A stretch of 36,246 nucleotides of DNA from Plakobranchus ocellatus. Lineage: Eukaryota > Mollusca > Gastropoda > Plakobranchidae. Positions 22,001 through 30,191 of this stretch are shown here, one piece after another. Location of the stretch: positions 916,915 through 953,160 of the forward strand of contig BLXT01002328.1 in the NCBI GenBank assembly GCA_019648995.1. The letters are read 5' to 3'. A model generated the notes under the pieces. The model was not told the origin of the DNA and did no database searches. It saw only the letters and a program-made list of their open reading frames with translations. A program made the position numbers and the translations under genes. Position 1 is the first letter of the stretch. Each line of letters opens with the position of its first letter.

Positions 22001-25000
22001 CATGGGCAATAGGCAAGGGTAGCAATAACAGCTTTACAAGGTTAACTGAGAATAGGTTTGAGTGGAGGAACATGATCGCCAATGTCTGTTCCAGACAAGG
22101 TACCTGATGATATATTTAAGTTGTTTTATTACGCCTTGTTAAATTAACAAAGGAAAGGAAGTCATTCTAGGTGGTTTTGAGAAAATTTTCAGTGCATTAT
22201 TACTATAATATTATGAATTTGACTGAAGGCTATCTATGGAACTTGTAGTTAAATAGCTTGCACAGGAAGAAGTATTTTATCGATTAAACATTTCATATGA
22301 TAAGGCATGTTGCAAGCTTCAGTGTCAATTTTTTTAAAAGCATTCAGCCTTGAATGAGAAACAAAGCTCATTGCTCTTTACAAACCTTATCAAATCTGCT
22401 AACTTTTGATTTGCAATGAGGAGGTAATTTCAGTTGTACATTAAGCTTAAGATGTTTTCATATTTATAAAATGACTTGTAAGTAATTGGTATGGCATTGA
22501 TCACGTGATGGGAATTTTTTATTGTTTCTTCCGTTTTTTCAGATTTGCAAAATAAAAATAGTGAATACTGGTACATAATTCTTTTTGGACATTCCCAAGA
22601 ATAAAAATTGACTTTTAAAAATGGACTTAATATTTGTTATATTTTGAAATTCTCTATATTACGAATATTGCAATTTAAGTGAATGTTCATGGCCCCTTGG
22701 CTGGTTGGCTGTTAGGGATTTCAAAATGGGACAGATTTTGTGTGCTCGATGAGAGACTTTCACACTGGGATTTTTCATTTGATTTATCTTGCTTTACTAG
22801 ACAGCTCTCCCAGAATGATCTTATGGAAACATTTAACAGTGTCATTGAATTTGACAGAAATGTGGATAAATGCAAAAACAATCTAACTGCAAATGTAGCA
22901 CAAAGAATTATTAACCTTTTTTGATCATTTTGGAATTCATTTGACCCTTGTTTACTGTGTTAAGAGTTAATAAGAATCCTGGTTGCAGTCTTTTTTTTTT
23001 TTTTGAAAAAGGGGATACCAACTTTTATTCCCATTTTCTTCAACTTAAAAAAAGCCTTCTGCACCCAAAAGTTAAATTCATGTAATCCTTAAATGTTAAG
23101 CTTTAAAATAAATCCAAATATAGTAAGATTGAGTCATTTTGAAAAATGACCAATTTGATGCAGGCTTTTAAAGGATACATTTCCAACCTTCTGTGTATTC
23201 TGCCATTTGGGAAAGTTATGGGAGTGTGAACATGCCCTTGCCTAATATTGTCAAGAGTTGCACAAAAAGTTTCCCAGAGGTAATTTTATTCATATCCTCA
23301 CTTTCAAATTTTGTTTATTGGTATCTACTCTTATTTTTTAGAAATGTGATGCAGTTTTAAGAATAAAAAAAAAAAAGTTTGCTTCCATTTTTTTCTGTTT
23401 TCCTTGGAATACTGCATATCGACTTTGTTGAGTCTACAATTCTTTGAGATATGAATCTGAAATCGCAATTTTTATTTTGAAATGTAGATATGTGCTCTCC
23501 ATCTACCCCTTTCTTGATGATGGCTGACATTTTTGATATGCTGACCATTGAGCGCTGTGAAGATATTTTTGACTTAGTGGAGGATAAAGTGACTATATGG
23601 AAGTCGGTAAGTACAATTTAAAGATGTTACTGTAAAAAATATTTCTAAAAAGTTGTAAAAATTTTTCTTTGCTGGCTTTAACAGATGCAGCACAATCATC
23701 ATTTAAATATTGAAACATTGATGAAATAATACCAAAAGTGCTTTTCTTCAACAAAATTTCCTAAAAAAACTGGCCTTGGGCAGATCACATCCTTACTTTT
23801 TTAAAGATCTTAGCTGAATAAAAGACAAAAATTACATTTTGTTTCACAGGTTTTTGAAAACATTAACTTGTATATTCATTTTTTATCTTTTCAGGAGACA
23901 TTCTATGAGTCTGGAAAAAACTACTTGTTAAGAATGTGTAATGGTATGTAAGCACCAAGCCCTTCATTATTGGGGTTAATGCTGATATATACAATGATAT
24001 GCACCATCTTTGATTTAATGTTATTTTGATCAGTAATTCACAATTATAACTCAAAATATATCATTTCTGTAGCAGCCTAACACTTGGTGAATATAAATTA
24101 AGTATTTTTTATAAATATACTCTGAAAGCAGTTTTATTGTCTCTATCCCTTTACAATGAACATGATATTTGAGTGAAATTGGCTGGCAGGTTAGCTCACA
24201 TTATTTCACATTTTACACTTGTGTCATGTGCATTTTTTTTATTACTTGTATGTATGTGTAAAGTGTGGCTGCAATGTGACTTTTATATTTCAGATTTAAT
24301 CAGACGGTTGTCGAAATCTCAGAACACTGTGTTTTGTGGTAGAATTCAGCTCTTCTTATCAAGGCTGTTTCCGCTATCAGAAAAATCAGGTATGTTTGAA
24401 TAAAATGTATTTTACATGCATGTTTTTTTACCCCAGCACTTGCCAAATTCACACTTTTTGAAGGTAAATGACCATTCTCCAAAGCATCCTTTTCCCTTAT
24501 TTGCAAGCTTTTATGTTTCTATTATTAACTGTCTCCTTTTTTTTCTGTTTTTTAACATTGTCCTTATGTTACCCTTTTTCTGATCACAGCCCCTCTTATT
24601 TATAAATTTTTCTTCTTTTCTTACTAGACATCCTTTTTCATGTTTTGCTTCTTTCTTAATCTACATTTATCTTTTCTTTTTTGTCTTGTTGTTAATTTCC
24701 TTTTTATGTTGATTTCCATGCTAAAGTAGTCTAAAGTTACCACTTTCTGGAATGCTTTGTCTTGTAAAAAATTTCATATTTGGTTCTTAATTCTTGATGT
24801 GTTGACTTTGATGTTGATTGAGGAAACATGTGCAGTTTGGGTTCCTTGAAATTGTTTGTAAAATCCATATCTTTGAAGAAACTGTTCCAATTACTAATGT
24901 GAAAGGGGAGTCACTCAATACAAGGTACCAAAACTGGTATGGGATAAATGTCCTTGAATGCCTTTGATACAATCGTGACATTCTCTCAAGGGGTCTGCAT

Positions 25001-28000
25001 TTTTCAAGATCAGTTCATCAACTAACAATAGCTCAGGTGACAGTTTAGTTCTGTTGTTTAGAGAGGGGAAATTCAAATTTTGCAAATGAAGAAGGAAAAT
25101 TGTTTCACCCAGTGGTGAACAAAATAAATATTTATTGTGTGCAATCATACAATACTACAATACTACACTTACAAATGGCAAAGTATAGTCAATTTCTGAT
25201 CAACTGCAATACTCGGGATGAATTGGATTACTAACTAATTGCAAATTTGTCTTGCCCATCTTCCACAAGCTCCAGTTTCCGGGACTATAACAAAGTCTAA
25301 GAAAATAACTATTTCATTACAAGAAAAGCTGCAATGTCCTTGAATATTCTACATGCCAACTACTAAGCCAAAATGTAATCCAAAGAATCTGAATTCTCTA
25401 ATACAGAATATTCAAAGATTCCATGCTTTGCACCTGGGCACTATCTGTTGTAGCAAAATGAAGAGCAGCGTTGTAAAAAAAGTTTAATTTTACTTTTTTT
25501 TTGTATTGTATGAAACATCATTCAGTTCATAAGAAATTTATAGAGCTTTATAGAATTAAAAAAAAACAATAGTTTTTTATTTATGTGTGACTGAATTTTC
25601 CAAAAAGGCAGCATCATCAAAACTTGCTCTTCAGCTGCCATTTGAAATATAGTATTATGCGATAGCCAATGAAACCAGAGTATCTCCGCAGTGGAGCCAA
25701 ATGAAACGAAGTACCATGCTGACGGGCTAGTTTTACCTCTTGCGCAAGTGGCATTCCTCAGCTGGCTGATGCTTGCATATAGTTGTGTGCTGTGTCTCTG
25801 ATCAAGTGTTCAGGCCTTTTTTTTTTTTTTTGTTGATCTTGGTAATATAAGAAATGGTTACACTTCTCTGTCATCACAGACAAAAAATGAAAACTCATAG
25901 TGGTCTACCTGATGATAGCCTATATGGGACGTAAAAGTGGCTCATGCATTTTATGGCCCTTTGGTCTTTGTTCTGTGATGGTCTTGGTGTTAATTGTAAC
26001 AATTGTATAGGCCCATTGTATATTTTGGTTCTCACATAGTTTTACATCCAAAAGTTTCCCATAAGACTTAGGTAGAGAAATTGACATTATTACGTTTTAT
26101 GTGTTTTTATTTGTGTTGTTTACTTAAAAAATTAAAGGCTATTATTAGCTGCACATAATTCAAATAAGCATAAATAATGTTATAAAATATATGGATGACA
26201 GTATTGAGTCTCAGATACCAGGTTTTGGCTTTGAGGATTACAGCTTTTGGTTTTTCTAGGTTGGCAACTCTAAAGTATGAAAAATGATAAGATGCACACA
26301 TTTCATGTTCTTACATAAAAAGGAAAATTTTTATGGTCCTTCCACAGCTTTAAATCTGGCCAGCCAATTCAATCTTGAAAATGTCACAGTATTTTCAAAG
26401 AGAGAAGACTCAGAAAAAAAGGTCAGAATATAAGCTATATTGAGAGTTAAAAATTTGCTTTCTTTTTTTGGTGTGTGTTAGTCCTGTCTCTCCTTTTATT
26501 GTGAGCTTCATTTAGCAGATTTTTTTTGTTTTTTTTTGTTTGATTTAATGTCAAGTTATGTCATATTTGTTCATGTCCTGCCTCATCAGTTTTTTGACTA
26601 TTTTAAAGAACACTTTTCTTAGCCTCAACACGTTTTGATGCAATTGATAAAGCAGCCCAACCATATAATATTAGTACTTTTTCGTGTGTCCTGCTGCAGT
26701 TTCTCCCAAGGTTTTGACATTCCCATGAATTGGTATATGAGCTATAAAAGTAGTTGTGGATAAAAATGATAAAGCATTAATTTTGAATTGATTTTATTTC
26801 AGGAAGATGGACCATCTTCTGGAATGGAGGTAGATTCTGTCAGTGATCAACCAAGGTATTAAATAATATCTAAATGAATATCTAAAGGAACCAAGAAATT
26901 TCCAAAATCAAATTTATGTTTATATTGTATGCTACCATTTTCAAGTAATAGGTACTGTTGTCTATATTGGTAAATCTTTAGATCTGAGATTCTGTGCAAT
27001 TATGTCTTGATATTGTGGTATTACTTTTGGTTGGTTTTTTCCTCATATAATAGTTTTCTTCATTCTTTTTTTTTGCAAATCTTTCAAAACATTCGTAGTG
27101 TTTTTAATAGCCTTTTTTGTATAACTGAAGTAAAGTCAGAATGGTTGTTCTTTTCCATTTAATGAGCTTTGATTGTTGTTGTGCTATGTATGACATAGCT
27201 ATTGGTCTAAGCCTGTCGTTTTAATAAAAAGAGCTTTTTACCTCCTGACTTTAATAACTGACCAAAAGTGCAAGTTCATTGGTCCAGTTGGATTCAGCAT
27301 TTGGTCGGATATTAGACATGTCTAGACGGTGCCTAAGTTTGAGCAGAGGGAGAAAAATAATAATTAAAATTGAAAAAAAATAAAAAAGAATAAAGTATTA
27401 TGTGTTATATCTAACTGCACTAGAGTGGACTAAGGAAGCCAATTCTGAAATCAGATCTTGAAAATATTAACTTTGATCCCCCGCCAAAAAAAGCTCTCAA
27501 AGTGTTGGTTTAGCCTTGCTGGATTCAATGCTCATGTTTTTTTTCTGGGCGGCCCAACCCAGACAGGAGGAGGAAAGGTAGCTGCAAGGTGGTCGCAATA
27601 TAATAAGACTGCACAGTTTTCCACTATTTTATCTTTGCACTTTTAGAATTTGACTCAGGTCACCCATTGTCCCATGTTAACTAAACTTAAGCCTCAGAAG
27701 AATCAACTGCTGCAATAGCGTCTTTATTTAACATCTACATTTGACAAATTTTGATGATCACAGCAATTGACTACCCAATGTTAGTTCATGGAGCAAAATC
27801 CCATTAGCACGTTCGCTCCCCACTCTCAGGGTCAGGTTAAGGTCAGCGTCGGGGGCACAGGTCATAAAATTTTATCTGCGCCGCCTGGAACAGCATTGCA
27901 ATGCCTGCTTGGAATTTTGCATTTTATCACAAGTTTTAAAATGAACATTCAATAGTGCAATCATTTTTTTTCAATTGTGAAGCATGCAGTAGAAAAATAG

Positions 28001-28913
28001 CATTTTTTTCTGATGTAAATTATGATGCTATGTGTTTTGCTATCATTTACTGACAAGCTCTTGAAAACAAGCTATTTAGTACCACTGATAGAAAAAAAAA
28101 ACTTGCTTGTTTAAAATTTTATAACTTATAAATGTAGCGAAAGGCTAAAGAATTGGAATTAAACATTTTTTTAGTTAACTTTGTTCAACCAACTAAAAAT
28201 GAACAACAACAGTTCTCACTATTTATTGATGTTGATAAATATTATGTTAGAAAGTGAATTATCTCCCAATGTGTGCAAGGATATTAAAAAAAATATTGGG
28301 TTTCTCTTGTACAGTTCAGTGTCCCTTACTATAAGATTATGTGATCTTTGTTATTTTTCCAGCTCCATCCCCATTGATTACCATCTCTATAGCAAATTCT
28401 GGGCACTGCAAGATTTCTTCAGACGACCAACTCAGTGCTATGACAAATCAGCTTGGGATACATTTGCTCAGGTTTTGTTGATTTAGCATGCTAGAAATGT
28501 TACCACTGATTTCACAGTATTGTTTTATTTTTATCGAAAGAAAAAGAAAGTTGTTGAAAATAAAGTTTTTGTTTTAATTCTTTTTCCATCTCCATTCCAT
28601 GAAAGTTAAAGCTAGTGAGTTTTTTTTTTTTCTCAGAGAAAGGCCAAATTTTTATATCAACTGCTAAGAGGTGTTTCAAAAATTGCATGATTAAAGAAAA
28701 ATCAGCTCAAATATTGCAGAGCTCTGCATTACATTGTACGCACTATTTCCCCTCCCATTACTCACACAGTATGCTAAGGATGTGCTTGCCATCTTCTCAA
28801 GTTATAAGTTAGATGATACTTCCTCCAGCAGTAAAAAGCCAACAGCATTTTCACAGCAACAAACCCAGCAGCAAGTCCAAAACTTCTTCGCCAAATATTT
28901 AACCAGTGAAAAG
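7647..28913 (+). CDS. THOC1: THO complex subunit 1 (THOC1/HPR1), 5' part, 11 exons, incomplete at 3' end
   Basis: THOC1 is a core subunit of the nuclear THO complex, which joins TREX with the helicase UAP56 and an ALY-type adaptor to package nascent mRNA, support its export and limit R-loops. Eleven exons (57, 77, 61, 67, 119, 49, 96, 74, 53, 109 and 144 nt) total 906 nt and splice into 302 codons without a stop. All introns are GT/AG and every phase closes. The strongest family blocks are [69 protein letters not shown] and AKYLTSEK, almost residue for residue as in vertebrate THOC1. The start is the YY1-type ATG in exon 1. Vertebrate THOC1 is about 657 residues, so about half is present. The rest, including the C-terminal death domain of the vertebrate protein, is outside the window. 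Transposons sit only in introns and do not break the frame. Confidence 0.96.
8153..8370. mobile_element. Small foldback / MITE-like element
   Basis: The left arm at 8153-8187 (GCGCTTTTTCATTTGTTCC, then ACCCCTACTTTTTATA) is the near-perfect inverse of the right arm at 8335-8370. About 147 bp separate the arms. A third, partial copy in left-arm orientation sits inside at 8293-8316 (GACGCTTTTTCCTTTGTTCC). No coding capacity. The arms may extend slightly outward (ATAGTCAG against CTATTAGG). No clear target-site duplication. It may be a MITE or a simple foldback. Confidence 0.65.
11259..11320. repeat. 31-bp tandem duplication
   Basis: Two adjacent 31-bp units that differ by one base (CTCTGTGAACT against CTCTATGAACT), both ending in CTCTGTGTGAT. 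Part of a similar unit lies just before (CTCTGCGAT at 11250). Confidence 0.8.
12195..12271 (+). CDS. THOC1: THOC1 coding exon 2 (residues 20-45)
   Basis: Encodes [20 protein letters not shown] and then SYQDE, after acceptor TTTCATGAAG. The donor is taken as GTAAGT at 12272, giving phase 2; an overlapping GT two bases earlier would break the frame into exon 3. This segment is less conserved than later exons, so it is placed by frame and splice sites. Confidence 0.82.
14223..14400 (+). pseudogene. Possible DIRS-like retroelement fragment (RNase H region)
   Basis: The + strand frame reads [17 protein letters not shown], then [17 protein letters not shown]. The pattern YVSW-x-x-DP-x-A, a W, then YAFP followed by KAT resembles the end of the RNase H region of DIRS-like (tyrosine-recombinase) retroelements, usually YVSWKPDP and YAFPPF. 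A stop lies just upstream, and downstream the resemblance fades. No integrase/recombinase or terminal repeats were seen. The similarity is short, so chance is possible. Confidence 0.42.
16044..16075. repeat. Poly-T tract (32 nt)
   Basis: Uninterrupted run of T on the + strand in intron 2. On the minus strand it could be the poly-A tail of an old retroposed sequence, but the neighbouring sequence was not recognised. Confidence 0.9.
16418..16478 (+). CDS. THOC1: THOC1 coding exon 3 (residues 45-65)
   Basis: Acceptor TTTTCTTACAG; encodes [20 protein letters not shown] and ends at perfect donor GTAAGT, phase 0. LDQVFRDIL aligns with vertebrate LDQAFRGIL. Confidence 0.92.
16479..19405 (+). other. 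THOC1 intron 3 (2927 bp)
   Basis: Phase 0 intron. AT-rich, with AGATCTAGA words at 17370, 18443, 18488 and 19070. I see no transposon protein, RNA gene or extra exon. Confidence 0.78.
19406..19472 (+). CDS. THOC1: THOC1 coding exon 4 (residues 66-88)
   Basis: Acceptor TTATTTTAAG, donor GTAAAT, phase 1. Encodes [20 protein letters not shown] followed by KQ, corresponding to the helical segment before the vertebrate STPFVLLGDVLD block. Confidence 0.88.
20395..20407. repeat. Target-site duplication, left copy, LINE copy B
   Basis: ATATATTTAAGTT, identical to 22110-22122. The A at 22110 could belong to either the TGA tail or the duplication. Confidence 0.85.
20408..22109 (+). mobile_element. 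LINE (non-LTR) retrotransposon copy B, with 5' inversion and target-site duplication
   Basis: This copy is flanked by a perfect 13-bp direct repeat, ATATATTTAAGTT (20395-20407 and 22110-22122). The first ~98 bp (20408-20505) are inverted relative to the rest: they match copy A in + orientation (around 4203-4300), whereas 20506-22109 matches copy A's minus strand. A 17-bp inverted repeat marks the junction (20410-20426 and 20506-20522). This is the expected product of twin-primed target-primed reverse transcription. The body has linker, reverse transcriptase and C-terminal regions, an internal deletion near 21836, and ends in two TGA units. Confidence 0.92.
20506..22107 (+). pseudogene. LINE copy B reverse transcriptase polyprotein, broken
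   Basis: Fragments in order: [36 protein letters not shown] (thumb-side entry block), [30 protein letters not shown] (motif A), [18 protein letters not shown] with an intact YADD (21483-21494), [17 protein letters not shown], and [12 protein letters not shown]. The frame is broken by several frameshifts and a stop at RP* (about 21075). About 145 bp present in copy A are missing between GTATGGTCAG (ends about 21836) and CTCGAGCG. The frame closes at RQGT followed by TGA. It cannot encode a working enzyme. Confidence 0.88.
22110..22122. repeat. Target-site duplication, right copy, LINE copy B
   Basis: ATATATTTAAGTT directly after the short TGA tail; identical to 20395-20407. Confidence 0.85.
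23488..23606 (+). CDS. THOC1: THOC1 coding exon 5 (residues 88-127)
   Basis: Acceptor GAAATGTAG, donor GTAAGT, phase 0. Encodes [17 protein letters not shown], then [17 protein letters not shown], matching vertebrate STPFVLLGDVLDCL and CDTIFTFVEKNVATWKS. Confidence 0.95.
23895..23943 (+). CDS. THOC1: THOC1 coding exon 6 (residues 128-144)
   Basis: Acceptor ATCTTTTCAG, donor GTATGT, phase 1. Encodes [16 protein letters not shown], one of the most conserved THOC1 segments. Introns on both sides are short (288 and 350 bp). Confidence 0.96.
24294..24389 (+). CDS. THOC1: THOC1 coding exon 7 (residues 144-176)
   Basis: Acceptor TATATTTCAG, donor GTATGT, phase 1. Encodes [20 protein letters not shown] and then [11 protein letters not shown], nearly identical to the vertebrate protein; this exon alone identifies the gene. 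Confidence 0.97.
26348..26421 (+). CDS. THOC1: THOC1 coding exon 8 (residues 176-200)
   Basis: Acceptor CCTTCCACAG, donor GTCAGA, phase 0. Encodes [20 protein letters not shown] and then [16 protein letters not shown] is the family block that precedes the acidic linker. Confidence 0.95.
26803..26855 (+). CDS. THOC1: THOC1 coding exon 9 (residues 201-218), acidic linker
   Basis: Acceptor TTTATTTCAG, donor GTATTA, phase 2. Encodes [17 protein letters not shown], shorter than but similar in character to the acidic, GMDVEEG-containing linker of vertebrate THOC1. Probably disordered. Confidence 0.9.
28363..28471 (+). CDS. THOC1: THOC1 coding exon 10 (residues 218-254)
   Basis: Acceptor ATTTTTCCAG, donor GTTTTG, phase 0. 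Encodes [19 protein letters not shown], then [17 protein letters not shown], closely matching vertebrate SIPIDYNLYRKFWSLQDYF. Confidence 0.96.
28770..28913 (+). CDS. THOC1: THOC1 coding exon 11 (residues 255-302), last exon in window
   Basis: Acceptor CTCACACAG, donor GTATTT, phase 0. Encodes [16 protein letters not shown], a serine/lysine stretch, a glutamine-rich patch ([10 protein letters not shown]) and [10 protein letters not shown]. The ends match vertebrate VLAVFKSYKLDD and FAKFLTSEK; the middle differs. The next conserved block (vertebrate LMDLQLSD) is not found downstream in the window. Confidence 0.94.
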
Positions 28914-29332
28914 GTATTTGCCCAAGAACCTTTTTTGACATCTCAACTAATTTTTTTTTTTCCAGCTTTGAGTATATTTTTTTGGGTCTTGTTTTCATTT
29001 TTGTTTTTTTTTTGGCCATGCATACGTGGTAAAATAAGTTAAAAGACAACAGAGAATAATTAACTTGGACATGTTTAACAAATAGGTAAAAGATAAACAC
29101 TAAGATAATTTAAGCTTCTCAAGTTAATCCAGGTAGAGAACTTGGCAAGATGCGTTCTCTTACAATAGTAATGGATATCATACAAGAGGCTGAAATCAAC
29201 AACAAAAAAATATGTCAAGTGTATAGAGATATGTACTAGTTTAGCAACAACTAGGGTTGTATTGAAAGAGAATGATTTAAATAAAATTATGGTTTACATA
29301 ACTTGTTTGATTGAGGGAAAAAACAACATATG

Positions 29333-30122
29333 TGATGCGTTCTGTCAAAACGGACCATAAGGTACCCTCGGGCTGTTTTGAGATATTTATACCATTGTAT
29401 AGTTCAGGTCTTAAGCTTTTATTTGACACCAAGTTTATGTCAATTAAATAATTTTTGGCTGAGCTCTGGGCATTTGAAGATGGTTTGTATGTGAAAAGCA
29501 AAAACTCGTTTTATTGAGAAAACTGAGTTTAAAGTTTTGAATATATCTCCATAGCAACTAATAGGTTCTAATTATCCGAGAGCCACAAAATTTGGCAGTC
29601 ACAATAAGCACATAATGCTTGACACTCACACAAAATTTCACACTATTTCATGCATTTTTCTTTATTTTAAAGCACATTATACATTCTATAACTCACCGCA
29701 ACAATGCAAAATAAAGGAAAAATGCAGTCTCAGAAGATATTGCACAATAATTTATTTATGCGTCCATTTAATTTATATCTATTCAAAACAGTGCTATATG
29801 TAGAAAGTTTAGGTTTTCCAGATTGCAGTGATACCAAACAATGCCAGAGTAGCTTGTTGATTAATGACCAAAATGATTTTAAAAAAGGTTATGATTAGCG
29901 TAATTCTCGTTCAATAATTAGACCTCTGTCAAAGAAATACTGTATTTAGTGTATTTTCAAACGCAAAAGCACTGTTTTTTCAAATAAACCTCAAGACTAA
30001 TGTCTTTAGGATCGGAATATGCAATAAAAATTTTTAGCTAAAAAAAAAGTGTATTAACTTTACATCGCAATATCTCAAAATAGGCCAGGGTACCTTATGC
30101 CCCGGTTTGACAGAACGCGTCA
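29333..30122. mobile_element. Non-autonomous DNA transposon with ~54-bp terminal inverted repeats
   Basis: The left end (29333 to about 29385, TGATGCGTTCTGTCAAAACG and then CATAAGGTACCCT and TTTTGAGATATT) is the inverse of the right end (about 30069-30122: AATATCTCAAAAT, AGGGTACCTTATG, TTTGACAGAACGCGTCA). Both ends are flanked by CATATG (29327-29332 and 30123-30128). CATATG is palindromic, so it can be read as a 6-bp target duplication or as part of the inverted repeat. The 790-bp interior is AT-rich with no transposase frame, so mobilisation in trans is inferred. The superfamily is not assigned. Confidence 0.82.
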
Positions 30123-30191
30123 CATATGGTAAGAATCATCATCAAGAGGCAGACACTAATGCAATTCTTTCTGTCTTTCAACTAGTATAAT

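Larger units (their letters stand above)
19473..23487 (+). other. THOC1 intron 4 (4015 bp), hosts LINE copy B
   Basis: Phase 1 intron. Apart from LINE copy B (20408-22109) it is anonymous AT-rich sequence. The LINE lies in the same orientation as the gene and far from both splice sites, so correct splicing should remove it. Confidence 0.8.
23607..26347 (+). other. THOC1 introns 5-7 (288, 350 and 1958 bp)
   Basis: Intron 5 is 23607-23894, intron 6 is 23944-24293 and intron 7 is 24390-26347. All are AT-rich with T-rich 3' ends. I see nothing else in them, including the long intron 7, on either strand. Confidence 0.8.
26422..28769 (+). other. THOC1 introns 8-10 (381, 1507 and 298 bp)
   Basis: Intron 8 is 26422-26802, intron 9 is 26856-28362 and intron 10 is 28472-28769. 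Intron 9 contains a GC-richer patch at about 27800-27900 with several CG dinucleotides, unlike its surroundings and not recognised. Otherwise nothing is seen. Confidence 0.78.

Noticed and set aside
22679..22924. An 81-codon + strand open frame in THOC1 intron 4
   Set aside because: No recognisable motif or family similarity and no splice signals fitting the gene; likely chance, although I cannot exclude an unknown repeat protein fragment.
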